Assembly (NCBI GenBank): GCA_919901875.1
Contig: CAKKQG010000455.1
Coordinates: 1-13,284, forward strand
DNA length: 13,284 nucleotides
Direction: 5' to 3'
From: Anaerolineales bacterium
GTDB taxonomy: Bacteria > Chloroflexota > Anaerolineae > Anaerolineales > VGOW01
Shown: positions 6,007-13,282 of the stretch, in pieces
Layout: every line of letters starts with the position of its first letter
Position numbering within the stretch: the first letter of the stretch is position 1
Translations under genes and position numbers: made by a program
Notes under the pieces: generated by a model
What the model was told of the DNA's origin: nothing
Databases searched by the model: none
Seen by the model: only the letters and a program-made list of their open reading frames with translations

Positions 6007-6443
6007 TCCTGGTTCTGCTGTTCACGCAGTATTTGCAAAAAAGGAATGGCTTTCAGGATTTTTATGCCGAGATATTCCCCGCCGAGTGAATCAAAGTGCG
6101 GGTCGTAGGTGATAATGTAATCGGCTTTGCCAATCGTGGCGCAAGCAAGCACAACATCGTCATCCGGGTCTGCCAAGACTCGCACGATGGATTCCGAAGG
6201 CACTTCGACCCACTCGGCTAATTGCTTTAACACGGCTATTTGTTGGGCGGCGACAAGCGGCGGGGCAGCCCGTTCGATCAGTTTCTCGGTGATCTCATCA
6301 CTCAGAGCTTCGCAAATGAGCAGAACAAACTCTTCGCGCTCCCAACGGGCTAATAATTCTTTAGTCGGGCTGTTGCTGTTTTTGCTAAGTGCCGCCGACA
6401 AAAATACGTTGGTATCGAACACTGCCCGAAGTCGTTTAGTCAT
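6003..6443 (-). CDS. PIN-domain toxin (VapC-like, COG1569 type)
   Basis: This is a 146-residue putative RNase toxin. The ATG at 6443 is preferred over the in-frame TTG at 6461 because it has AGGGAG 9 nt upstream and puts the first acidic residue at the usual place (RAVFDTNVFLSA, Asp10). Other PIN acidic positions are visible: Glu50 in SDEITEKL, Asp94-96 in ADPDDDVVLACA, and Asp114 in ADYIITYDPHFDSL. They are expected to bind metal ions at the nuclease site. The reading frame overlaps the upstream antitoxin gene by 8 bases (ATGACTAA), the usual arrangement for a toxin-antitoxin operon. VapC-type toxins cut specific RNAs; the target of this subgroup cannot be told from sequence. All key residues are present, so it is probably active. 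Confidence 0.85.
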   Translation of the reverse strand: MTKRLRAVFDTNVFLSAALSKNSNSPTKELLARWEREEFVLLICEALSDEITEKLIERAAPPLVAAQQIAVLKQLAEWVEVPSESIVRVLADPDDDVVLACATIGKADYIITYDPHFDSLGGEYLGIKILKAIPFLQILREQQNQD

Positions 6444-6723
6444 GCTCCCATTCTCCCTCAATAGCCGTGCCTCGCGCTATGGCGTTGGCGCGAATGATTT
6501 CCAAGTTATCATTGAAGCGTTTAAATAATTCGGCGCGGGACAGTCCCTCAAATTGTTGAGTGAGACGTGCCGCTTCCGCTTTGATTTCTGCCAACGAAGG
6601 TCGAGGGTGATCGCGTTTAAGTAAGCCGACAAATTCCACCACGGCAACTAAATCTCGGTCAGGCAAGAGAATGACTTCCCGAATCGCTTCACGCAACAAT
6701 TCAGTTGAATTAGTTGTATTCAT
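6436..6723 (-). CDS. Antitoxin partner of the PIN toxin
   Basis: This is a 95-residue protein encoded just before the PIN toxin, with an 8-base overlap. The N-terminal half (LREAIREVILLPDRDLVAVVEFVGLLKR, about 10-38) follows the 'LP-x-x-x-L-x-x-V-x-x-F-V-x-x-L' pattern of small antitoxins. The C-terminal half is helical and charged and ends GEWEHD, suitable for wrapping the toxin. The start at ATG 6723 has AAAGGA 8-9 nt upstream. No clear ribbon-helix-helix or AbrB signature is visible, so DNA binding and autoregulation are uncertain. The assignment rests mainly on position and size. Confidence 0.7.
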   Translation of the reverse strand: MNTTNSTELLREAIREVILLPDRDLVAVVEFVGLLKRDHPRPSLAEIKAEAARLTQQFEGLSRAELFKRFNDNLEIIRANAIARGTAIEGEWEHD

Positions 6724-6776
6724 ATATCTGTTCCTTTCAAAAAGAGTTCTTCCACCGTTTCTCCAACATCCAACCT

Positions 6777-7493
6777 CTAAAACCCAAGTCGGCTTAGCAC
6801 GTTGGGAAAATCAACAACAAAGTAATATAAGAACAACACGCGCTCGGTAAAGATGGCAAGAGTCGCCGCCAACGCTCCGGCGTATAACGCGGCGAGGGCA
6901 ATGGTAATAAACGTTTGCCCGCCCCACGCCAGTGGTTTGAGGAAGAGCGGGCGATCCGAGCGACCACCGGGCATCGTCTGCGCGCTGTAAAAGAAATACA
7001 TCAGAGTCAGGATCGTGCCGAGGATGATCAAACCGGCGTTGATCACATTTAAAACGAGAGTCAAGCCATCACCACGCAGAGGATTGATCCACGTCGCCTG
7101 CACTTGCGGAAAGAGCGTGCCGCTGATCGCGCCGCCGACAGCCACTGCCGCGCCCACGCCCACCACAAATGCCATGGCGATGTTGCCAAAATGCGCCACA
7201 CCCGAACCAAGTTTAAGCGTGAGCATCAGTCCTAATACAATTGGCACAACGGCGCGCACCAACGGCAGAGGATCGTTCATCACATTCGATGCGGCATTAA
7301 CTGTGCCAAATACTAAACGAGGCACGATCAACGTTTGGATCAAAACGACTGCGGTGTACCCGGCTGCCGCCCCAATAAAAAGATGGATGGCGATTCGATA
7401 CAGCGGGTTGTCGCCCACTAAATAGCTGAACACCATCAGCGTCAACAAGAACGCCGTGATGCCGCCCAGAGCGTCTAACACTTCGGGTTTCAT
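6777..7493 (-). CDS. Uncharacterised multi-pass membrane protein (about 7 TM)
   Basis: This 238-residue, very hydrophobic protein has segments at about 8-26, 33-57, 78-95, 98-126, 144-168 and two in 189-226. The longest loops are short and Gly- or Asn-rich (FGTVNAASNVMNDPL; SAQTMPGGRSDRPLF). I recognise no catalytic or transport motif. Its ATG overlaps the TGA of the 1023-residue gene (ATGA at 7493-7490), so the two are translationally coupled. It is the last gene of the membrane cluster. Its place beside a second hydrophobic protein (10563-11213) suggests both belong to one membrane complex. Not a known family to me. Confidence 0.75.
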   Translation of the reverse strand: MKPEVLDALGGITAFLLTLMVFSYLVGDNPLYRIAIHLFIGAAAGYTAVVLIQTLIVPRLVFGTVNAASNVMNDPLPLVRAVVPIVLGLMLTLKLGSGVAHFGNIAMAFVVGVGAAVAVGGAISGTLFPQVQATWINPLRGDGLTLVLNVINAGLIILGTILTLMYFFYSAQTMPGGRSDRPLFLKPLAWGGQTFITIALAALYAGALAATLAIFTERVLFLYYFVVDFPNVLSRLGF

Positions 7494-10400
7494 TTCTTCT
7501 TCTTCACAACTTTCTTCTTCCCAACTTTTGCCGCCGCTTTCTTTGTCGCGGGCGCTTTACCATTTGAGCGCACCGTTTTCTTGAACAGCGGCTTATCCGT
7601 CGCTGCCACTTTGGGGCGAGGCGCGGTGACGATTGCCTTCGCCGCTTCTTCCTGTTCGCGGCGGCGGATGACGAACAACATCACCACACTGGCTAACGCG
7701 CCAATCACCAAGATCGCCGCGATCCCATTCGAACCTAAGGCGTAACCTTGCCACAAATCGTTAACACGAGCATTGTTCGCCTCCGGCAAGTAGTTCGGCC
7801 ACCCTTGCGAAAAGTCGCTCATGCTCAATTTGCGATTCACTGTCCGGCTATAAACAATGGCATCCGGCAATCGGGTAAGAACGCCGATCACCTGCTTGTT
7901 AGAATAATAAGGAGTGATCAATGGCGCAGCAGACGCGCTGCTGATCGCCGCGATCTTTGCCTTCGTCGGCGTGCCGACCTGTTCGATCCATCCTTGCGCC
8001 GTCTCTGCCGATGAAGCCGCCACCACAATCAACCCAAAATCGCCCACGCCGCTCTTCAAATCACTCAACAATGTTTGATCCGTCCACAGACTTTTACCCT
8101 GAACGAAATCGTTGGTCACAGTCTCTTGCGGGTTCAAAGCAAAATTTTGCAAACCAATAACGCCGCCGGGGATATAACCCAGATGAATATATTTCTTGCC
8201 ATAATCCTCGGCGAACCTTGTGTCTTTAACACCGCGCTCGATCTCCACTTCGCGCACCACTTGAGTCAAAATTTCCTGCGCCATCACCGCGCCCATCGGC
8301 GACGAACTGACCATCGCCACGCGCACATTGCGTTTGACAAGATGGAACACCACCGCTTTCACTGCCGGGTTTAACTCGTTGCTATATCCCACGTCATAAT
8401 CCAACGCAACCAAGACGATCTGCTTCGACGACACTTGCTTGTCAACATATGTGTAAAAATCCAAGCCCGCCTTCGAAAATGACTCTGGCGGCTTCACAAT
8501 GTTGAAACTTGCCAGCGACGGCAGAATCACCAACGCCATCATGACTACCGCGATCAACAACCGGTCTACCGCGTACGTAAACTGCTCTTTCTTGCTCACG
8601 CGCGGCACGACCACTTCCGTCTCTTCTTGAATAATCCGCGCGAAGATCTCAGCGCGCTTCGCCTGAGCCTCGGTGACCATCAAACGCTCCACCGATTCAC
8701 CCGGCTTGCCGGCCATCGTCATCACCGTTTCGGCGAGCAGCGTGCCGCGCATACCTGCCAACGGACCCGCGCGCTCCTCGTGATCCATCCCCATGTCCGC
8801 TTGCGGCGCATGTTCATCCACCGGTTTCATTGACTTCAACCAACCCGGCAAGTTTGCGCTCGAGAGGTCTTTGACAATGGGCGAAGGGACCGTTGGAAGC
8901 GGTGAGAGATCGGTGAAGGCAGGAAGAAGCGCCGCCCCCGAATCGGCAGTCGTCGAAGATGCCGCCGGAAAAGAATCTAACCCGGTTGGACGCAACGCAT
9001 CCAACCAACTCGGTAAGCCCTCAAGCAAATTGTGATCTTCCGGTCCTAGCGTAAGCGCCGGTGAACTCGGCGTCGAAGACCCAGTAGGTTGAGCCGCGAT
9101 CCCACTCAACCAATCAGGTTCACCGTCACTACCAATATCACTTTTAAACGGCGATGCCTTCGGTTCCGCCTCGGGCGAGCTAAGCCAATCCGTCACACCT
9201 TTTACTGCCACGTTGCTAGAAATTTTTGGCGGAGCGCCACTCATCCAATCCAACGAATCTGCCGACTCGGAAGGCGTTGACGGTGGGGGCGCGGTGGGTG
9301 AGTTGAGTGACGACATCCAATCCAGCGAGTCCGTCGAGGGCGACGCTGCTGGCGCAGTATTCAACCAATCACTCATACCATCTGTAGAAGCGGCTGGTGA
9401 CTCGGACGAGAGCGACGACAACCACTCTAATTCATTCGTTGAAGACGCAGGTGATGGCGTGGATGCGACAGGTGCTAACGGAGGGGCTTGACTCGGGGCA
9501 GAAGACGATAACCAATCGGGTAACGACTCAGGTGTCGCCGACTCTGCGGCGGGAGCGGATGAGGTTGACATCCACTCCGGCTTGTTGAGCAAGATGTCAT
9601 CTTGCTCTACTGTTTGAGCTGTGGGAGCAGAGGGCGTTGACATCCAATCAGGCAGCGCGGAGTCTTTGGGCGCGCCGGGTTGAGAGGCGGCGAGCCAATC
9701 GAGTGAGTCATCCGGTGGTGTTGTCGGCGCTGTTGTTGGGAGGGATGACTCGGTCAACCAATCAGGCAATGCCGAGTCAGTCAATGGCGTTAAGGCAGAG
9801 GGATCACTCGGCGATCCTTTAATCCAATCAGGTATTTCCGAATCAGACTCGCTCGATGGCGCAAGCCACGAGGGCAAGGTGGAGGTAGAGGGCGGAGGCG
9901 TTGGAGGTTCAGGTGTTGTGAGCGGAGGAAGAGGTCCTGTACGCGCACGGTGCAACAAACCCGTAGTTATCTTGGGGGCTTCCTCAACTGGTGGTTGAGG
10001 CGTTTCTACTTCGGCGCGAACCTGCGACAACCAATCACTCACTGCGCCGTCCGACTCACTCGCCGCCGGAACAGAAAGATCAACGTTGTCACTCGCGCCC
10101 AAACGGGAGAGCCATTGATCGGTTTTACCTGTATGACCCACAGGCTCTGCATCAGAGGGCGGCAGAGTCGTGGGCGATTCATCTTGCGCGTTGAGTCGCG
10201 CCAGCCAATCACCCGCGTCTTCCGTTTGTGATTCTTTTTCAGTTGAAGGCGATCCATCCTGCGCGTTGAGTCGGGCTAACCAATCGCTCGCATCTTCTGC
10301 GGAAGAGGAGGTTGATGTTGATTCGGCGGGCGATGGCGTGGAGGCGGCATCCCCTTGTAAGCGGCGCAGCCAATCGTCGTCATCTGCCGCTGGAGAGGTT

Positions 10401-10561
10401 GGCACAGTTTTTTCTGCGGCGACAGGTTTATTCCAATCGGGCAGATCCAACATGCTGGTCGGAGGCAGGGTGAGCGGTTTAATGCGCGCGCCACAAAACT
10501 GACACTCGTCGCGCGTATCCGGATTCATTTTGCTGCACATCGAACAACGAATCTCTGCCAC
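7490..10561 (-). CDS. Large zinc-ribbon, Trp-motif repeat membrane protein
   Basis: This is a 1023-residue protein of unknown function. The GTG start at 10561 has GGAG 6 nt upstream and follows the preceding gene's stop by one base. Residues 6-23 form a zinc ribbon (C6-x2-C9...C20-x2-C23). Residues 40-580 are a disordered Ser/Pro/Thr/Ala-rich linker holding 21 Trp motifs, at 43, 64, 93, 119, 150, 177, 232, 246, 268, 289, 306, 330, 350, 380, 399, 415, 439, 459, 484, 519 and 574. The typical form is [DSE]-W-[LM]-[SA]: early ones read DWLARL, later ones LPDWLSS or LDWMSS. A helical segment (about 600-650) leads to a membrane helix (662-687). An extracytoplasmic alpha/beta region follows (688-941, e.g. 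QIVLVALDYDVGYSNEL, VRVAMVSSS), then a second helix (942-966) and a Lys-rich tail (TKKAAAKVGKKKVVKKKK). The topology implies that the zinc ribbon, Trp linker and tail are cytoplasmic. It looks like a scaffold that gathers partners; this is inferred. Confidence 0.8.
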   Translation of the reverse strand: MAEIRCSMCSKMNPDTRDECQFCGARIKPLTLPPTSMLDLPDWNKPVAAEKTVPTSPAADDDDWLRRLQGDAASTPSPAESTSTSSSAEDASDWLARLNAQDGSPSTEKESQTEDAGDWLARLNAQDESPTTLPPSDAEPVGHTGKTDQWLSRLGASDNVDLSVPAASESDGAVSDWLSQVRAEVETPQPPVEEAPKITTGLLHRARTGPLPPLTTPEPPTPPPSTSTLPSWLAPSSESDSEIPDWIKGSPSDPSALTPLTDSALPDWLTESSLPTTAPTTPPDDSLDWLAASQPGAPKDSALPDWMSTPSAPTAQTVEQDDILLNKPEWMSTSSAPAAESATPESLPDWLSSSAPSQAPPLAPVASTPSPASSTNELEWLSSLSSESPAASTDGMSDWLNTAPAASPSTDSLDWMSSLNSPTAPPPSTPSESADSLDWMSGAPPKISSNVAVKGVTDWLSSPEAEPKASPFKSDIGSDGEPDWLSGIAAQPTGSSTPSSPALTLGPEDHNLLEGLPSWLDALRPTGLDSFPAASSTTADSGAALLPAFTDLSPLPTVPSPIVKDLSSANLPGWLKSMKPVDEHAPQADMGMDHEERAGPLAGMRGTLLAETVMTMAGKPGESVERLMVTEAQAKRAEIFARIIQEETEVVVPRVSKKEQFTYAVDRLLIAVVMMALVILPSLASFNIVKPPESFSKAGLDFYTYVDKQVSSKQIVLVALDYDVGYSNELNPAVKAVVFHLVKRNVRVAMVSSSPMGAVMAQEILTQVVREVEIERGVKDTRFAEDYGKKYIHLGYIPGGVIGLQNFALNPQETVTNDFVQGKSLWTDQTLLSDLKSGVGDFGLIVVAASSAETAQGWIEQVGTPTKAKIAAISSASAAPLITPYYSNKQVIGVLTRLPDAIVYSRTVNRKLSMSDFSQGWPNYLPEANNARVNDLWQGYALGSNGIAAILVIGALASVVMLFVIRRREQEEAAKAIVTAPRPKVAATDKPLFKKTVRSNGKAPATKKAAAKVGKKKVVKKKK
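8840..10435 (-). repeat. Coding repeat region: 21 Trp short linear motifs
   Basis: This is the part of the 1023-residue gene encoding Trp43 to Trp574. Spacing between successive Trp residues ranges from 14 to 55 residues, most often 15-30. Two units are near-identical tandem copies (DWLARLNAQDGSP and DWLARLNAQDESP, residues 93-130), which points to duplication. Every Trp in this half of the protein falls in such a motif. Confidence 0.8.
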
Positions 10562-10562
10562 G

Positions 10563-11213
10563 TTATTCTCCGTACGGGCGATCCACGCCGATGATCACGC
10601 GCACACCGGTGGTGATGGCGCCGAGAGCAATGCCAAGCAAAATTCCGCGCGCGCCAGCCAGAGCCGGCACTTGCACAATCCATTCACGGACATCGCCGAG
10701 AATCGGCGCGAGAGGCGCCAGACCTAAAATGAGGACGAGTGAGACGAGGATAAACAATGCCGCCGAGAGGTTGCGTCGTTTGCGAATGAGTCGCGCGCCG
10801 GCCATGATCAGCACGATCCCCAGAACGGCGGTCAGTGATGTTTCAATGGGAGTTTGAATGTAGAGGAACATAAAGCGTGCCATGTCGCGCATGGTTTGCG
10901 CGGCGTTGAATTGCGCGCCTGCCTGCCGCGTGGAGTCGAGCAACGGCGGGAACAACCCCATGCCAAGCGCGAAGATGAAACCCAACAACAGGACGATGCT
11001 GTAAACCCAGCCGCGTTTAAAGCTGGCAAACTTTTCGATATGCACAAAGATTAAATTAAGGATGCCGAGCAGTAAAGCAATCGCGCTGAGAGTCGCCGCC
11101 CAATCTACCAACAATGATTTGACGATCTCCAACGGACCCAACGGCACGAAGTAAGCGATGAGCGTGACCGCGCCGACAGAAATAGCAATGAGCATCGGCA
11201 AACGCATTTTCAT
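10563..11213 (-). CDS. Uncharacterised multi-pass membrane protein (about 6 TM)
   Basis: This 216-residue hydrophobic protein has membrane segments at about 7-25, 38-58, 69-89, 115-137, 147-170 and 186-208. Short basic loops (HIEKFASFKRGW; RLIRKRRNLS) suggest orientation by the positive-inside rule. The longest soluble stretch is LDSTRQAGAQFNAAQTMRD (about 92-110). No catalytic motif is recognised. Its ATG overlaps the stop of the DUF6754-like gene (ATGA at 11213-11210), and its TAA is followed by one base and then the GTG of the 1023-residue gene. This tight coupling suggests fixed stoichiometry in a complex. Confidence 0.75.
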   Translation of the reverse strand: MKMRLPMLIAISVGAVTLIAYFVPLGPLEIVKSLLVDWAATLSAIALLLGILNLIFVHIEKFASFKRGWVYSIVLLLGFIFALGMGLFPPLLDSTRQAGAQFNAAQTMRDMARFMFLYIQTPIETSLTAVLGIVLIMAGARLIRKRRNLSAALFILVSLVLILGLAPLAPILGDVREWIVQVPALAGARGILLGIALGAITTGVRVIIGVDRPYGE

Positions 11214-11980
11214 GGAATCACTACCACTCCGATGAGTTTGAGCGCGACGCCGCCGAGTATCGCCACGATGACTAACAGGCGCAGAACATCTTGCGCTTGC
11301 AAACTTGCTTTATGAAACGGTTTGCCCCCGACAAGATACGCGCCACTGGCATACACATCTTCGCCGATCAACACATTGTCCGCTGAGACGTAAGCGGCGG
11401 CTTGCGCTTGCACATCGTCCGTGCCGATAATCAACTGCGCGTCCTCTTGACGCGAACCGGCGTCCGCCATCAATGCCACTTCATTTCCAAATGTGCCAAT
11501 GAGCAAACTGGCGGTGACGTTTTCATCGCTGAAGGTGGACATGACTCCTGCCGCATATGAAAGAGGAGTCGCGCCCGCCATGCGCCCGCCAAGATGATCG
11601 TAACGATCCATTGCATTAAGTTGAGTGTAAGCGCGGCGCAATGCGTCTTGGGCTAAGAAGGCGGATGATCCATCGCCGGTGGTGATGACGGGAGGCAGAT
11701 CGGAAAGGGTTGCCGACTCGGCAATAATATCTAACACGGTGAGACCGGCGAGGGCGGCGGTTGTTTTTTGTGTGCCAATTGCCCCGCTGCCCAACGAGAC
11801 GTGAATCCGTTTTCCGTTTTCAACCGCTTCGCCGATTCGCTGCGGCAGGTCTTTATACGCGCCCACGTCACGCAGCACAGGCGGGTTGCCCGTTTGCTTT
11901 GCCCAAAACCAAAAGAGGAAGATCAGCATCACAGCGAAGGCGGCAACACCGAAGCCGATGAGTCCAAGATAATCGTTCAT
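11210..11980 (-). CDS. DUF6754-like membrane protein
   Basis: This 256-residue protein has one N-terminal membrane helix (about 3-27), a soluble domain, and a C-terminal hydrophobic helix (about 234-255). The soluble part contains blocks I associate with DUF6754: GEAVENGKRIHVSLGSGAIGT, TAALAGLTVLDIIAE, PVITTGDGSSAFLAQDALRRAY, LIGTFGNEVALMADAG, QLIIGTDDVQAQAAAYVSADNVLIGEDVYASGAYL. The Gly-rich loops and the repeated 'IGxxGxE' / 'IGEDVYA' style suggest a compact alpha/beta fold, perhaps one that assembles into a ring or layer. No enzyme function is known for the family. The gene starts at ATG 11980, overlapping the stop of the small gene upstream (ATGA at 11980-11977), and overlaps the next gene in the same way. 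The family name is given from memory and should be treated as probable. Confidence 0.7.
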   Translation of the reverse strand: MNDYLGLIGFGVAAFAVMLIFLFWFWAKQTGNPPVLRDVGAYKDLPQRIGEAVENGKRIHVSLGSGAIGTQKTTAALAGLTVLDIIAESATLSDLPPVITTGDGSSAFLAQDALRRAYTQLNAMDRYDHLGGRMAGATPLSYAAGVMSTFSDENVTASLLIGTFGNEVALMADAGSRQEDAQLIIGTDDVQAQAAAYVSADNVLIGEDVYASGAYLVGGKPFHKASLQAQDVLRLLVIVAILGGVALKLIGVVVIP

Positions 11981-12201
11981 GAGTCGGTGTTCTCATCACC
12001 TTGAAGATAATCGGTGAGTCGAGTTAAAGAAGCGAGGGATGAATCGTCGGCAAACGCGCCGAGAGAGGGGCGGGCAACGTACAAAAGTTGCGCGGCGATG
12101 ATCGCCAGTGGCGAGCCGGGTCGGAACAATTCATCCACAAGATCACCGACACCAAGCGCGTTTAAATGATCGCGCCAGCGATTCACAGAAAATTCGTTCA
12201 T
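11977..12201 (-). CDS. Small uncharacterised protein, first gene of the membrane cluster
   Basis: This 74-residue soluble protein (MNEFSVNRWRDHLNALGVGDL...) is rich in Leu and Ala and predicted helical. ATG 12201 is chosen because an extended -10 promoter (12210-12237) would start transcription at or within a base or two of this codon, making a leaderless message. In-frame starts further upstream (ATG 12225, TTG 12237) lie inside that promoter. Its TGA overlaps the ATG of the DUF6754-like gene. The function is unknown; its size and position suggest an accessory or assembly factor of the cluster. Confidence 0.65.
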   Translation of the reverse strand: MNEFSVNRWRDHLNALGVGDLVDELFRPGSPLAIIAAQLLYVARPSLGAFADDSSLASLTRLTDYLQGDENTDS

Positions 12202-12209
12202 CAAAAATG

Positions 12210-12237
12210 AGTATAGCACAAGCATTTTATTAGGCAA
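12210..12237 (-). promoter_or_regulatory. Promoter of the membrane cluster (leaderless start)
   Basis: Minus strand: TTGCCT (12237-12232), a 16-base spacer ending TGC, then TATACT (12215-12210). The TG one base before the -10 box makes it an extended -10. The ATG at 12201 begins 9 bases after the last base of the -10 box, so the transcript should begin at or almost at the start codon. No Shine-Dalgarno is needed or seen. Confidence 0.65.
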
Positions 12238-12273
12238 CTGATATAAAATAGCGAGGTAACGTGATGCGTGAGA

Positions 12274-12333
12274 CGTATTGCGTAGTGCGTATTGCGTAAG
12301 GCGCGAGAGACGGAATACGAAATACGCAATACG
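12274..12333. repeat. Direct and inverted repeats of CGTATTGCGTA
   Basis: CGTATTGCGTA occurs at 12274-12284 and 12288-12298, with 3 bases between. Its exact inverse TACGCAATACG is at 12323-12333, with a partial copy (AATACGAAATACG) overlapping it. The inverse can pair with either direct copy, giving 11-bp stems with alternative loops. The block lies between the divergent membrane cluster and the lipid kinase gene and may be a decayed intergenic repeat element. The rest of the gap (12238-12273 and 12334-12356) shows an AT-rich TATAAAATA but no convincing -35. Confidence 0.65.
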
Positions 12334-12367
12334 AATGACTCGACTATTCGATTAATGAGGAGACCCC

Positions 12368-13282
12368 ATGTCAAAAATTAAACTCATCTTCAACCCCTAT
12401 TCTGATCGCGGACGCTCTGGACAGAAGGCTTCGGATTTGCGCGCGATTGTTGAGGAGCATGGCGGCGCGGATTGGGTCGGCACAGAACACCCAACACACG
12501 CCACCGATCTGGCGGCGAAAGCCGGGTTAGAAGGTTATGACACTGTTGTGGCGATGGGTGGCGATGGCACGGTGCATGAGGTGATCAATGGACTGATGCG
12601 CGTCGCGCCGAATCATCGTCCTAAACTTGCTATCGTGCCGATTGGGTCGGGCAACGATTTTGCTTACGCCAGTGGAGTCAACATGGATCCGATTCAAGCG
12701 ATGATGCGGGTTTTTAAAGGCACGGCGCGACCTATAGATGTTGGCTCGATCCGCGACAACAACAACCGCCTCGAATACTGGAACAACACGGTGGGCATTG
12801 GACTCGACGGCAAGATCAACATTATGAGTCGCAAGATCACCGGACTCTACGGTTTCATTTTGTATTTCACAGCCACACTACGCACGGTGCTGCAAGATTA
12901 CGAATCGTCGCACATGAAAATTTGGATTGACGATCAGCCGGTGGACGAACACGACGTGTTGATGTTCACCTTTGGCAACGGTCCGCGCGAAGGCGGCGGA
13001 TTCTTGACCACGCCCGCCTCAAAAATTGACGACGGCATCTTCGATTACGTCTCAATCAAACACATCAGCCGCATCAGTATCTTGCAATTGATTCCCAAAG
13101 TGATGAACGGTACGCACGTCACCGACAAACGAGTGACCATCGGCACATTTAAAAAGATTCGGCTCGAAGCCGATCGCGCGCTCCCCATTCACACCGACGG
13201 CGAACTGTGGTCGCCTTACGAAGTGAACACGCGCACGGTGGAAGCGGAGATGATGGCGGGGGCGGTGCAGTTGATTACGTAG
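12368..13282 (+). CDS. Diacylglycerol/lipid kinase family protein (DagK/YegS type)
   Basis: This is a complete 304-residue soluble lipid kinase that transfers phosphate from a nucleotide to a lipid such as diacylglycerol, at the inner face of the membrane. The N-terminal NAD-kinase-like domain has IFNPYSDRGRSG (7-18), VAMGGDGTVHEVINGL (61-76, with the nucleotide-binding GGDGT at 64-68) and IVPIGSGNDFAYASG (89-103). The C-terminal beta-domain ends with IHTDGELW (274-281), whose Asp277 and Glu279 are in the usual catalytic/metal-binding place. The length fits the family (about 290-310). AGGAG lies 5 bases before ATG 12368. The TAG stop is at 13280-13282, two bases before the window end. It is divergent from the membrane cluster, so a shared role is not implied. 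The exact lipid cannot be told from sequence. Confidence 0.92.
   Translation: MSKIKLIFNPYSDRGRSGQKASDLRAIVEEHGGADWVGTEHPTHATDLAAKAGLEGYDTVVAMGGDGTVHEVINGLMRVAPNHRPKLAIVPIGSGNDFAYASGVNMDPIQAMMRVFKGTARPIDVGSIRDNNNRLEYWNNTVGIGLDGKINIMSRKITGLYGFILYFTATLRTVLQDYESSHMKIWIDDQPVDEHDVLMFTFGNGPREGGGFLTTPASKIDDGIFDYVSIKHISRISILQLIPKVMNGTHVTDKRVTIGTFKKIRLEADRALPIHTDGELWSPYEVNTRTVEAEMMAGAVQLIT

Noticed and set aside
9213..9491. Acidic, Ser/Asp-rich plus-strand open frame
   Set aside because: It is the antisense of the Trp-motif repeat region, and its regularity comes from that repeat.
12242..12247. TATAAA as -10 box of a plus-strand promoter for the lipid kinase
   Set aside because: There is no acceptable -35 box at 16-18 bases upstream, and the start codon is over 120 bases away.
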